Source of the DNA: JAVDCA01 sp963819385
GTDB taxonomy: Bacteria > Pseudomonadota > Alphaproteobacteria > Rhizobiales > Xanthobacteraceae
NCBI GenBank assembly: GCA_963819385.1
Contig: CAWFVV010000004.1
Location: 248,001-312,000, forward strand
Length of the DNA stretch: 64,000 bases
Direction: 5' to 3'
Within the stretch, counting starts at the first letter, position 1, and each line of letters opens with the position of its first letter. The position numbers were made by a program, and so were the translations under genes. Positions 50,434-59,139 of this stretch are shown here, piece by piece. The notes under the pieces were generated by a model that saw only the letters and a program-made list of their open reading frames with translations, did no database searches and was not told the origin of the DNA.

Positions 50434-51234
50434 TTGCGCGTCGCGATCGTCGGCTTGGGCGCGATCGGATCGACGCTGGCCGAAAGCCTCTCGAACGGCC
50501 GCGTGCCAGGCGTCGAACTGGTGGCCGTCGCTGCGCGCGATCGGGCAAAAGCCGCACGCTTCTCATCGGCGCTGCGCCGTGAGGTGCCTGTGCTGGCGAT
50601 TGCGGATTTGCCGGAGTATTGCGATCTGGCAGTGGAATGCGCCCCGGCGGCGGTGCTCGACGAGATCGCGCGGCCGATGCTGCAGGCCGGTAAGAAGGTG
50701 ATGGTGCTGAGCGTCGGCGCACTGCTCAAGCATGCCGATCTTGGCGCGATCGCGGAGCGGACCGGCGGTCAGATCATCGTGCCGACGGGTGCGCTGCTGG
50801 GCCTGGATGCGGTGGCCGCGGCGGCGGAGGGAAACATCCGCTCGGTCCGGATGAAGACGATCAAGCCGGTCAAAGGGCTCCTCGGGGCGCCTTACCTCGA
50901 CGAGCACCGGATTGACCTGACCGACATCCGGGAGCCGACCAAGGTTTTTGAAGGCAGCGCCCGCGAGGCCGCCAGAGGCTTCCCAGCTAACCTCAACGTC
51001 GCGGTCGCCCTGTCGCTCGCCGGCATCGGTCCGGATCGAACGGCTATGGAGATCTGGGCCGATCCCGCGCTGGACCGCAACGTACATCATATCTCGGTCG
51101 AGGCGGATTCGGCGAGCTTCGAGATGACGATCCGGAACGTGCCGAGCGATAACCCGAAGACTGGGCGCATCACTCCTCTCAGCGCGCTGGCGGCGCTTCG
51201 CAAAATCTCCGTACCCGTCCGCATTGGATCGTGA
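50434..51234 (+). CDS. Aspartate dehydrogenase-like protein (DUF108 domain)
   Basis: The 266-residue protein has an N-terminal NAD-binding fold (RVAIVGLGAIGSTLAESLSN) and a DUF108 domain with IVPTGALLGLDAVAAAAEGN and RNVPSDNPKTGRITPLSALA. Family members act as NAD(P)-dependent L-aspartate dehydrogenases, though catabolic clusters use relatives with other amino-acid-type substrates. The TTG at 50434 has AAAGGAGG nine bases upstream and gives the usual N-terminus. An ATG-initiated reading from 50323 lacks a site. It starts the rightward operon. Confidence 0.83.
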   Translation: MRVAIVGLGAIGSTLAESLSNGRVPGVELVAVAARDRAKAARFSSALRREVPVLAIADLPEYCDLAVECAPAAVLDEIARPMLQAGKKVMVLSVGALLKHADLGAIAERTGGQIIVPTGALLGLDAVAAAAEGNIRSVRMKTIKPVKGLLGAPYLDEHRIDLTDIREPTKVFEGSAREAARGFPANLNVAVALSLAGIGPDRTAMEIWADPALDRNVHHISVEADSASFEMTIRNVPSDNPKTGRITPLSALAALRKISVPVRIGS

Positions 51235-51240
51235 TCCATC

Positions 51241-51408
51241 ATGGAACTAGGAATTGGAAACAAGACGGGATTGATCCTCGCGGCCGGCGGCGGCCTTGGG
51301 GAAAGGATCGCCGCGACGCTGGCAGCGGAGGGCGCGGCGGTCTGCGTGTCCGACGTTGACGGCGGCGCGGTGATCCGAGTTGATGGCGGACTGATCGGGA
51401 GCATATGA
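51241..51408 (+). pseudogene. Remnant of a short-chain dehydrogenase with a large internal in-frame deletion
   Basis: A 55-codon open reading frame starts at ATG 51241. It opens like an SDR (NKTGLILAAGGGLGERIAAT, glycine-rich cofactor motif, then AAEGAAVCVSDVD). It then jumps directly to a typical SDR ending (GAVIRVDGGLIGSI). The catalytic YxxxK and about 190 residues are missing. The deletion keeps the frame, and the stop overlaps the next gene as ATGA. The short product cannot be a dehydrogenase, but the frame is still translatable. Confidence 0.8.
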
Positions 51409-52115
51409 CGATGACCGACGTGGCGACCGACGCACGCCCCCTGACGGCCGAGGCTCGCGCAACGATCCGGCGTCGCTTCCTCGCCATCGACACCTCGAAT
51501 GTGGCCGACGTGCTCGATCAGATGGGGCTCACCGAGTATGGCCTGTCGGCGGAATTCAGGCCGTTCCCCGCCGACGCCGGCAAGCTCGCAGGCTTCGCCT
51601 ACACCATTCGCGGGCAGATGGTCCCTTACGAGGGCACAGGCGACGCTGCCAAAATGAAGGCGTGCCAGGGATTGACACCCGACGAGGTCAGCGTCTGGAG
51701 CGGCGACGGCGAGGGTATCTGCTACTTCGGGGAGCTGATTGCGCTCGGCCTGAAGGAACGAGGATGCGTGGGCGCGCTGATCGACGGCGGCATCCGCGAC
51801 ATCCGCTGGCTCGGCGAGCACAGGTTTCCGGTATTTGCCCGCTACAGGACGCCGGTGCAGTCGATCGGCCGTTGGCGTGTGACGGGCGCTCAAGAGCCGG
51901 TCTATCTGCGCGGCGCGACGAGCGAGCGGGTGATGGTAACCCCGGGCGACTTCATCCTGGCCGACGAGGACGGAGCCATTGTTATTCCGGCTGCGCATAT
52001 CGGCACGGTGCTGCGGGCCTCCGAAGAACTCACGAAAACGGAAGTCTGCGTTCGCGAGGAAATCGCAAGGGGCCTCACGCTCGCCCAGGCGCTCGCCAAA
52101 TACGGACACGTTTGA
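51405..52115 (+). CDS. RraA-family aldolase/lyase-like protein
   Basis: The 236-residue protein resembles RraA-like enzymes, which include 4-hydroxy-4-methyl-2-oxoglutarate and 4-carboxy-4-hydroxy-2-oxoadipate aldolases. The glycine-rich segment ERGCVGALIDGGIRDIRWLG (about 120-139) carries the GGxRD core. VTPGDFILADEDGAIVIPAA near 180-199 is typical. The ATG at 51405 overlaps the SDR remnant stop as ATGA, with GGGAG upstream. A role in cleaving a ring-fission product would fit the neighbours. Confidence 0.83.
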   Translation: MTMTDVATDARPLTAEARATIRRRFLAIDTSNVADVLDQMGLTEYGLSAEFRPFPADAGKLAGFAYTIRGQMVPYEGTGDAAKMKACQGLTPDEVSVWSGDGEGICYFGELIALGLKERGCVGALIDGGIRDIRWLGEHRFPVFARYRTPVQSIGRWRVTGAQEPVYLRGATSERVMVTPGDFILADEDGAIVIPAAHIGTVLRASEELTKTEVCVREEIARGLTLAQALAKYGHV

Positions 52116-52487
52116 AAGCGCGGCAGCGATGCTGCGTCATTGCTGGCGTGGCCGCGCGTGATGTGGTGATTGGCGAAACTCCGCCGAGAAATATTGTCGC
52201 ACCACGATCATCCCGCCTCAGCTCCCGGCATTTGCCGGGCATGCTTGCGGAATGGCTGGGTTGCCTTCTTTGCGATCAGACGTGAGGTAAAATTCGTGCA
52301 ACACGATCGCATGTGATGCACGACACGGGACGCGTTGCAACCGACGATGGGAGAAACGATCCCGCGTCAATCGCAGGGCCGCTAATTTTACATAGTAGTT
52401 TTTCTTATTGTGCCAGTCGGCGCTTTCTTAACATGACCGATTGTGTCCAAATTCTTCGGAGCCTACGGCATTTTCGGGGAGTTCAGA
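52116..52487. other. Intergenic region before the M20 gene
   Basis: About 370 bases without a convincing gene. Some inverted half-sites occur, such as GCATGTGATGCA near 52309-52320. The region 52380-52440 is A/T-rich and may carry the promoter of the M20 gene. I saw no RNA gene. Confidence 0.5.
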
Positions 52488-53825
52488 ATGACACCAGACG
52501 AGGTGATTAAGACGATCGACCGCCAAGAGGTCATCGATCTCGCATTGGCGCTCGGCAACATCGACAGTCCGAACGGAGACGAGGGTCCGGCCGGACAATA
52601 CGTCTTCGACTGGCTGAAGAACAATGGCTTCTCGCCGAAGAAATACGCGCTGACGCCGGAGCAATTCAACGTGGCCGCCTGGCTCAACGGGTCGGGTGGC
52701 GGTTACAACCTCATTTTCAACAGCCACCTCGACACGACGTTGCGCTCCGATGCGATCTGGTCGGCGAGAAATCCGCTCGATCCCCTGTATCACTCAGCCT
52801 GGGTTCAGGGCGACGAGTTGCACGGCGACGGCCTCGTCAACGACAAAGGCCCGATGGCGGCGTTTCTGGTCGCCGCCAAGGCGATCAAGCAGGCGAACTA
52901 CCCGTTGCGCGGCGATCTCATTGTCAGCGCCGCCGCGGGCGAAATTTCGCGCGAGCCGGTGGAGGAATTCCAGGGGTGGCAATACCTCAGCAAGGATCTG
53001 GGCGCGAGGTTCATGGCCACGCATGGCGCGGTGGCGGATTTCTGCCTGATCGCCGAAGGGACCGGATTCGGGATCGTCTGGATCGAGCCCGGCAAGGCCC
53101 ACTTCAAGGTCACGGTCTATTCCGACAAGCCTCGCTACTATTCTCCCTATCTGCCGCGCCCGACCGAAATCGTGGATGCGCCGAACGCGATCATACGCGC
53201 CACCGCGGTCGTGCAGGCATTCGAGGAATGGGCCTACGAATACGAGCAGCGGAATACGTATAAAGGCGAAAGCGGCACCATCGTGCCGAAGGCGAGCATC
53301 AACGCCATCCGCTCGGGTTATCCGTTCAACGTCACGAGCACGCCTCAAGTGTGCAGCTTCTACGTCGATACACGGATCCTGCCGGGCGCAAATCCGCTGG
53401 ACATCCGCGACGACCTGCGCGGCCTTCTGCAGAAACTCGGGGTGCCGGGCGACGTGGAATTGTATGTGTACCGACCGGGCTTCGAAGCAAAGGGCATTGA
53501 GCCACTCGTTGAAACGGTCCGGCGCTGCCACGGGCAGGTCTTTCCGACGCCGCCGCAGACGGTCAGTCCGTCCGTTTCCAGCATGTGGCGGGACGCCAAC
53601 GCTTTCAACGAGCTTGGCATTCCTGCGCTCAGCTATGCCCCGCGCTCGGCCAGTCACGCGTCCAGCAAGAGCTTCAAAATCGAAGATCTGGTGAACGCAT
53701 CGATCGTGTATGCGCGGATTGCGATGGATCTCTGCAACCAGGATAGGCCGCGGGGCATGCCCCTTGGCTGCCATGTGAACGCGAACATCGCGGCAGCGGT
53801 GCAGCGCCGCGAGGCCGGCAAATAA
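52488..53825 (+). CDS. M20-family metallo-hydrolase (ArgE/DapE type)
   Basis: The 445-residue protein has the M20/M28-type zinc hydrolase pattern: YNLIFNSHLDTTLRSDAI with the first zinc histidine and aspartate, then GDELHGDGLVNDKGPMAAFL. LIVSAAAGEISREPVEEFQG contains acids where the catalytic and metal glutamates should be, but in a divergent form. ALSYAPRSASHASSKSFKIE near the end supplies a late histidine. ATG 52488 is preceded by GGGGAG. It may deacylate or hydrolyse an amide intermediate in this operon. The strict M20 signature is only partly kept, so the substrate is uncertain. Confidence 0.8.
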   Translation: MTPDEVIKTIDRQEVIDLALALGNIDSPNGDEGPAGQYVFDWLKNNGFSPKKYALTPEQFNVAAWLNGSGGGYNLIFNSHLDTTLRSDAIWSARNPLDPLYHSAWVQGDELHGDGLVNDKGPMAAFLVAAKAIKQANYPLRGDLIVSAAAGEISREPVEEFQGWQYLSKDLGARFMATHGAVADFCLIAEGTGFGIVWIEPGKAHFKVTVYSDKPRYYSPYLPRPTEIVDAPNAIIRATAVVQAFEEWAYEYEQRNTYKGESGTIVPKASINAIRSGYPFNVTSTPQVCSFYVDTRILPGANPLDIRDDLRGLLQKLGVPGDVELYVYRPGFEAKGIEPLVETVRRCHGQVFPTPPQTVSPSVSSMWRDANAFNELGIPALSYAPRSASHASSKSFKIEDLVNASIVYARIAMDLCNQDRPRGMPLGCHVNANIAAAVQRREAGK

Positions 53826-53832
53826 TCGAAAT

Positions 53833-53869
53833 CGCGGGCGTTGCTGGAGCCGGACCAGCAACGCCCGCG
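53833..53869 (+). terminator. Strong hairpin after the M20 gene
   Basis: CGCGGGCGTTGCTGG and its exact complement form a 15 bp stem with a 7-base loop, ten bases after the stop codon. Only a short TTTC follows, so termination may be weak or partial. It divides the hydrolase from the Bug gene and could tune expression between them. Confidence 0.6.
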
Positions 53870-53960
53870 ATGCTTTCAACTGATCCTCATGAATCTTTTC
53901 GGCAGGTCTCCCATGAATTGCATTCGGATATGTCGCAGCCTTACATCGGGTCTGCGGTCC

Positions 53961-54947
53961 ATGGTTGACGTTTCTCGGATGCGAGCGGCCGGCACGCTGT
54001 TCGGGTCGCTGGCGATAATCGCCAGCGCTCTCCTGTCTGCGGCCAGTGCCGAGGAATGGCCCAACCGATACGTGAGGATCGTCGTGCCCTATGGGGCCGG
54101 CGGCATATCCGATGTGCTCGGTCGCATCACGGGCGAGAAGCTTTCCAAGGCGCTCGGCCAGCGCTTCATTGTCGAAGCGCGGCCGGGGGCCAATGGTGCG
54201 ATCGGGACCGCATACGCCGTTCGCTCGCCTGCCGACGGCTACACACTTTACGAGGCCGGGGGCGGGCAGTTCTCGGTGCTGCCACTCATCCAGAAGCTGC
54301 CCTACAACCCGCTCACCGAACTGGATCCCATCAGCATGGTGGCCAACAACGGGATGGCCCTGGTGGTCAACCGCAATCTTCCTGTTCGCACTTTGCAGGA
54401 ATTTATCGAATATGTTCGCGCCCATCCGGACACGATCAACTACGGTTCGGTGGGGCGCGGCTCGAGCGGAGATCTGGTGCCCGCGCTCTTCGCAGCGAAG
54501 ACTGGACTGAAACTTACTAACGTGCCTTATCCCGCGGCGCCGCCAGCCGTCCTGGCCCTGATCAGCGGGACGGTGCAGATGTTCTTCGGCAACATCTCCG
54601 ACGTGATTGGGCCGATCCAATCGGGCGACGTTCGTTTGCTGGCGGTTTCCACCGCGGCTCGTCTGCCTCAGTATCCCGACGTTCCGACGGTGTCCGAGAT
54701 CGTTCCGGGGTTTGTCATGACCGCCTGGAACGGCTATTTCGCGCCCGCCGGCACGCCGCGTCCGATCGTGGACCGCCTCTCCGGGGCTCTCGCTAAGATT
54801 TGCCGGGACCCTGAAGTCGTCAGCGTGATGTCACGGATGGGGGTCGATCCTGTTTGCAACACCCCCGAAGAGCTCCGCGCCGCCATCCAGGCCGACTTGC
54901 CCATCTATCGGGCTGCTGTCGAGGCTGCGGGCTTGATGTCGAAGTGA
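53961..54947 (+). CDS. Bug/TctC-family solute-binding protein
   Basis: The 328-residue periplasmic protein is of the same family as the one at 323. The signal peptide (MVDVSRMRAAGTLFGSLAII, then ASALLSAASA) precedes the binding domain: VRIVVPYGAGGISDVLGRIT, then EARPGANGAIGTAYAVRSPA and DGYTLYEAGGG. ATG 53961 is the most plausible of several in-frame starts (53841 to 53979), none with a clear ribosome-binding site. It is the last gene of the catabolic set and likely captures its substrate, without nearby tctAB. Confidence 0.88.
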   Translation: MVDVSRMRAAGTLFGSLAIIASALLSAASAEEWPNRYVRIVVPYGAGGISDVLGRITGEKLSKALGQRFIVEARPGANGAIGTAYAVRSPADGYTLYEAGGGQFSVLPLIQKLPYNPLTELDPISMVANNGMALVVNRNLPVRTLQEFIEYVRAHPDTINYGSVGRGSSGDLVPALFAAKTGLKLTNVPYPAAPPAVLALISGTVQMFFGNISDVIGPIQSGDVRLLAVSTAARLPQYPDVPTVSEIVPGFVMTAWNGYFAPAGTPRPIVDRLSGALAKICRDPEVVSVMSRMGVDPVCNTPEELRAAIQADLPIYRAAVEAAGLMSK

Positions 54948-55150
54948 GTTGGCGGGCGTTGGCCGCGGCGCTTCTCCGCGTCTGAACAGGACCTATATGC
55001 GGAGCTGCTTCGGACGATTGCCGGTCGCCTCGGCACAGGTGCAATGCCGCATCAGCAAATCAGCCGACAAGATGGGGACCCGGCTGAGTGCAAACTTTGA
55101 ACGGGAGCCCGGCGCGCAGCCGGGCTCTCCTTCAGCGCATGCGTCTCGGG

Positions 55151-58100
55151 TCATCCGGCAGCCTTCGAGTTTTCCAGCACGCAGCCGACCGCATCGATCG
55201 TGGTGCCCGCCTGGCCGAAAAACCCGATGAGCTGGTAACCGGGCCACACCGGGTAGGAGAAGGCCGTTCCGCTGGTTTTTCCGCTGGGGCCGTAGGGTCC
55301 GTAGGTCTTCACGTTGGTCGTCACGGTGAGCTGCTCGAGATAGTCGTCGTAGCGGCCGCTCACAGCGGTGATGAACTCACCGGCGGCGAAGGTCAGCACC
55401 GACGGCGCGCCCTTGCGGTTGCTGCCGCCCTGCCAGGGCAGCACGCCGGATTTGCCGTGGGCGTCGACGTAGGACACGACGATGGCGTCGACATGGCTGC
55501 TGACGTAGATGCTCAGCCCCGTGATGTGGCCGCCGGCCGGCACATCCGGCTGGTTCGAGCTGTTTCCCCCGTCGCCGCCGCTCGGCCCGAACAGATGGAC
55601 CGGACCGCGCGCTACCACGCGCGACGGCGCTTCCTCCACCGCCAGCCCCAGGGCATTGAGATAGCTCCCGGCGAGCCCGAACATCCCGATGAGCTGCACT
55701 CCGCTCGGAATGGGAAAGTAGAAGTACGCCTTTCCGCCCGATCCGCCGTAGTAGGGATTCCCCCCGGACTCGGGATTTGGATAAATCGCCTTGTTCGTCT
55801 GGACCGTGAGTGAATTGATCCCGCCCGCATAAGATCCCTGGATGAGCGTGATGTACTCGTCCGCCGCGAACGGGATGGTGATCGGCTGAGGGCTCTTGTT
55901 CGTTCCGCCGACGTAGATCGAGCCGTTTCCTCCGCCGCCGCCATAGTTGAGCTGGAAGCCGTTGACCACCGAACCAGCCCACACGGTGAAGCCGGTGATC
56001 TGCGATCCTGCCGGGACCGTCTGTGGGCTCGGCGGTGTCGGCACGGACGTCCCGCTGCTGCCGCCGACCGGACCGACGAGGTTGGACAGCCCCTGGTATT
56101 GCCGCACGAGCTGCATCCACGCCACCAGATACTGCGCCGTGTAGGTGATGGCGTCCTGGAGCATGGGCGCGCGCAGCCCGCTGGCGATGCCCTTCCACGA
56201 GACCGGGAACGTGGTGTCGAACCCGTAGTACGCGAAGCCTGCCTTCCCGGTGGAAAGCGCGGGGTAATACTTGTTCTTGGAGTTATGCGCGAGGGCGATG
56301 ATGTACTCGTCAGGGTCCGGAGCGTACGACCCGGACGTATAGGTCGTCGGTGGCGTGACCTGACTTTGTGTCTCGAGAATGTATTCCTCGAATTGGGTGT
56401 GATAGCCGAAGCGCGGAAACGACATCGTATAGGTGAAGTTGCCGGCATGCATCGGCTGGCTGAGGTCGGTGAAGAAATGCAGGGCGAGGCCGAGATTGTA
56501 GCCGGCGCCCGCCATGTCGTTCTGGAGATAGGCCTCGGCCGCCTTGATGAAGCAGGATCGTCCGATCTGGAGGGCGTTCGGTACCCGATCCTGCCATGGC
56601 CAGTGCCGGTCGTCGTAGCTTTTGCCGGTGTCCGGATCGTAGAAATGCGACATGTACCAAGCCTGCCCGAAGTCATGCGGATCGTTGTACGGGGACTTGA
56701 AATCGGCGTCGTAGATGCCCTGGCACAGGTTGTCGTGGAACACATTGCCGTTCTGCCCCTGCAGCGGCATGACGAGCGAGCTGATCTGCTGTCCCACCGC
56801 TCCCTGCTGCTGCGCCAGGACCGCGGCGCGATTGACGATCCACAGGTGCGTGCTTTGCGCCTCGTCGTAAACGCTCTCGGTATCCCACGCAGGGAGTTGG
56901 GGTGGCCTGATGCTGCCCTCGAAGCCTGATGCCGGCAGGCTGAGATTGCAGGCCGTCCCGCTCGGATCGAGACCCCAGATGTTGCTGCTGTTGCCTGCGG
57001 AGATCTGCACGAGCGTGCCGGCCTGCGTCGCCCAGCCGATCGCCTCCCCGAAATAGATGAAGACGTTGCCGGCCGGGTTGATGGTCCAGATCAGCCCGCC
57101 GGTGGTTGCGCTCACCGCGGCCATCGGTCCGACGTCGGCGATCGGGATGGCGCTCCAGCCGCCGGAGCCGCCGGCGGACCGATAGAGATTGCCGCTGGTA
57201 TCGACGCCGACGACCAGGTTGGCGGCGCCGACCGAGACCTGCACGAGCGCGGGCGCGGTCGTGTCCTGCTGCCACGACTTCGAGGCCGGATCGTAGCTGT
57301 AGACGGCGTAGCTGCTGTTCGTCCCCCACACGGTGCCGTCGGAAGCCGCGCTGATCCATGACAGCGTGCCGCCAACCGGGCTCCACGGCCCGGCAGTACC
57401 CGGCGCTTGATAGACGTTGCCCTGCGGGTCGAGCCCCCACACGTTGGTGGCGCTGACCGCCGCGATCTGGGCCAGGGTCACGCCCGCGGCAACCAGCTGC
57501 CAGGCGCCGAGGGCGGCGGTGTCCTGATAGACATTGCCGGCGGCGTCGACCGCCCAGATGAAGCCCGCGTTGGCGACCGAGACCTGGGCGAGGCTGACCG
57601 AAGCGGGACCGTCGACCGGCGTCCAGGCGCCGCCCTCGTATTGCACGAGGATATTGGCCGACGGATTGCCCGCCCACACGGTGCCGTCATCGCCGCAACT
57701 GATCCAGGTCAGTGCAGGTGCCGTGACGGATTCCCATGGGTTGCCGCTGCCGTCGTATTGCCAGACCTGGCCGGACTTGCCGACAGCCCACACCCAGCCC
57801 TCGGCACCTGCGCCGAGAGACGTCATCGGCTCTGGGGGCGCCATGTCGGACCATGCGCCGCCGGCGAGGGTCGCAACGCCGCCTGCGGCGCTCAACGCAT
57901 AGACGCCACCGTCGGAGGTCGCGACCACGGCCTGCGCTCCGCCGGCGTCGCTCGCGAGCGGGGTCCAGCTCGAGGATTGCGCGTCGTACTGATAGACGTT
58001 GCCGGCGCCGTCGACCGCGAAGATCGCCGCCGCGCTGCCGACCGAGACTTGCGCCAGCGTAGCGGCGCCGGGCAGCGCCGGCAGCGGGGTCCACTGGCCA

Positions 58101-58363
58101 GGCCCCGCATACTGCAACCCGCCGCCCGTCGCGGTCACGCCGCAGACCGTTCCATCCGACGCGGCGCTGATCGTCGCGAGCAGCGCTCCGGCGACGACGG
58201 TCCAGGGTGCATCGGCTTGATACTGGAAGACCGCGCCCGACTGGGCGACCGCGCAGGCCGAGCCGTCGGCGGCGGCACTGATGGAGACGAGCGGCGCGGC
58301 GGCCGCCACGCCGAGAGGATTTCTTGTGGCGAGACGTGGTTGCAGTGCAGGCATCGTGTTCAC
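55151..58363 (-). CDS. Large protein: tectonin-like beta-propeller, zinc phospholipase C domain, two jacalin-like lectin domains
   Basis: This is a 1070-residue protein with no Sec signal. Residues 25-475 hold about twelve repeats of roughly 36 residues (SDGTVWG / GNVYQYD pattern), a tectonin-like beta-propeller. Residues 491-755 match Bacillus cereus-type zinc phospholipase C. All nine expected zinc ligands are present: W493, H506, D561, H573, H629, D633, H639, H655, E659. W-H spacing equals the 13 residues of the mature enzyme. Residues 780-912 and 923-1066 are two jacalin-like lectin domains. In Bacillus the Trp must be the N-terminus after propeptide removal, so the propeller may be a cleaved pro-domain. 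Export route and target lipid are unknown. It could be a toxin, effector or extracellular lipase. Confidence 0.88.
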   Translation of the reverse strand: MNTMPALQPRLATRNPLGVAAAAPLVSISAAADGSACAVAQSGAVFQYQADAPWTVVAGALLATISAASDGTVCGVTATGGGLQYAGPGQWTPLPALPGAATLAQVSVGSAAAIFAVDGAGNVYQYDAQSSSWTPLASDAGGAQAVVATSDGGVYALSAAGGVATLAGGAWSDMAPPEPMTSLGAGAEGWVWAVGKSGQVWQYDGSGNPWESVTAPALTWISCGDDGTVWAGNPSANILVQYEGGAWTPVDGPASVSLAQVSVANAGFIWAVDAAGNVYQDTAALGAWQLVAAGVTLAQIAAVSATNVWGLDPQGNVYQAPGTAGPWSPVGGTLSWISAASDGTVWGTNSSYAVYSYDPASKSWQQDTTAPALVQVSVGAANLVVGVDTSGNLYRSAGGSGGWSAIPIADVGPMAAVSATTGGLIWTINPAGNVFIYFGEAIGWATQAGTLVQISAGNSSNIWGLDPSGTACNLSLPASGFEGSIRPPQLPAWDTESVYDEAQSTHLWIVNRAAVLAQQQGAVGQQISSLVMPLQGQNGNVFHDNLCQGIYDADFKSPYNDPHDFGQAWYMSHFYDPDTGKSYDDRHWPWQDRVPNALQIGRSCFIKAAEAYLQNDMAGAGYNLGLALHFFTDLSQPMHAGNFTYTMSFPRFGYHTQFEEYILETQSQVTPPTTYTSGSYAPDPDEYIIALAHNSKNKYYPALSTGKAGFAYYGFDTTFPVSWKGIASGLRAPMLQDAITYTAQYLVAWMQLVRQYQGLSNLVGPVGGSSGTSVPTPPSPQTVPAGSQITGFTVWAGSVVNGFQLNYGGGGGNGSIYVGGTNKSPQPITIPFAADEYITLIQGSYAGGINSLTVQTNKAIYPNPESGGNPYYGGSGGKAYFYFPIPSGVQLIGMFGLAGSYLNALGLAVEEAPSRVVARGPVHLFGPSGGDGGNSSNQPDVPAGGHITGLSIYVSSHVDAIVVSYVDAHGKSGVLPWQGGSNRKGAPSVLTFAAGEFITAVSGRYDDYLEQLTVTTNVKTYGPYGPSGKTSGTAFSYPVWPGYQLIGFFGQAGTTIDAVGCVLENSKAAG

Positions 58364-58639
58364 TCCATTCCAAGCGCGCTATGGGCGATGGCGCCGCAAA
58401 AGGATTCGTCCCCGACTCGTCATTACGGATGTTGGATGGTTGCCGGATTAGGGCTGATTGCCGGAACGACGCCGGCAGGAATTCACTTGACCGTTATCGG
58501 TTGTATTTTCAAGCCACTCTTGCATCCCGGGTCGAAGAACCGGGTGCTCCAAAAAATTGCATGCGTGCGGGCAGCGGCCGGCAAGTCGCGCGCTCCCGGT
58601 CGTTCTCGTCGAATGGCCACGGGCTTCAATTTTGGACGG

Positions 58640-58715
58640 TGGTGCCGCAAGAGGGATTCGAACCCCCGACCCCATCATTACGAATGATGTGCTCTACCGA
58701 CTGAGCTATTGCGGC
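58640..58715 (-). tRNA. tRNA-Thr, anticodon CGT
   Basis: On the minus strand the cloverleaf starts GCCGCAATAGCTCAGTCGG. The acceptor stem GCCGCAA pairs with TTGCGGC, and the anticodon stem CATCA/TGATG encloses TTCGTAA, giving anticodon CGT (threonine, codon ACG). The T-arm GGGGGTTCGAATCCCTC is normal, and CCA is encoded. Length is 76 bases. I saw no duplicated 3' end elsewhere in the window, so there is no sign that it served as an attachment site for an island here. Confidence 0.95.
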
Positions 58716-58830
58716 AACCGGAATCACGGCCCAGGGGCCGGCGGGCGGTTTTTAGAACGAACCAGGGCGTAACGCAACGCGGGGCGGGTTCCGCGACTGG
58801 ACGCCGAGTTATATGGCCTACAGCGCCAAC

Positions 58831-59139
58831 GCTCCCTCTCCCCGCTCTTTGCGGGGAGAGGGTTGGGGTGAGGGGCGCTGAGGTGCAGCAAGTACCTCAT
58901 CGATAACGATTCGCGGAGATGCCCCCTCACCCCGACCCTCTCCCCGCACGCGGCTGTCGTGTGCACACATCTGATTCGTGCGAGGTCGCCTGCAAAGCGA
59001 AAAACGTGAGTCATCAGAATCATTTCGCCCGTTTTCGCAAACATCGCATGGCTCAAGGGGTGGGTTCACGTAACCTATTGATCCGGAGTCTCTTTTCGAG
59101 ATGTGTGAATCCAATAGCCGCACGCGGGGAGAGGGAGCG
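58831..59139. repeat. Family A palindromic element, interrupted by a short insertion
   Basis: The left part (58831-58953) has the hairpin CCCTCTCCCCGC with its complement and the GGTTGGGGTGAGGGGCGCTG arm, then CCCCCTCACCCCGACCCTCT. The last hairpin is cut in its loop after CCGCACGCGG. It resumes at 59128 with GGAGAGGGAGCGC. Removing 58954-59127 restores an intact element like the one at 62666. Confidence 0.85.
58954..59117. mobile_element. MITE-like insertion with 10 bp target duplication
   Basis: This 164 bp segment is flanked on both sides by CCGCACGCGG (58944-58953 and 59118-59127). Its ends are imperfect inverted repeats: CTGTCGTGTGCACACATCT at the left and, read inward from the right, CTATTGGATTCACACATCT. 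They match at 14 of 19 positions, including a perfect CACACATCT. It encodes no protein. The duplication shows it arrived after the family A element. The parent transposase is not in the window. Confidence 0.8.

Noticed and set aside
51405..52115. MenG, demethylmenaquinone methyltransferase
   Set aside because: Older annotations of RraA-like proteins use this name, but the fold and motif indicate an RraA/aldolase-type protein, not a methyltransferase.
52794..54620. A 608-codon minus frame opposite the M20 and Bug genes
   Set aside because: Antisense shadow; the plus-strand genes have signal peptide, ribosome-binding site and family motifs.
58640..58715. tRNA-Thr as an island attachment site
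   Set aside because: No duplicated tRNA 3' end and no integrase gene were seen within the window.
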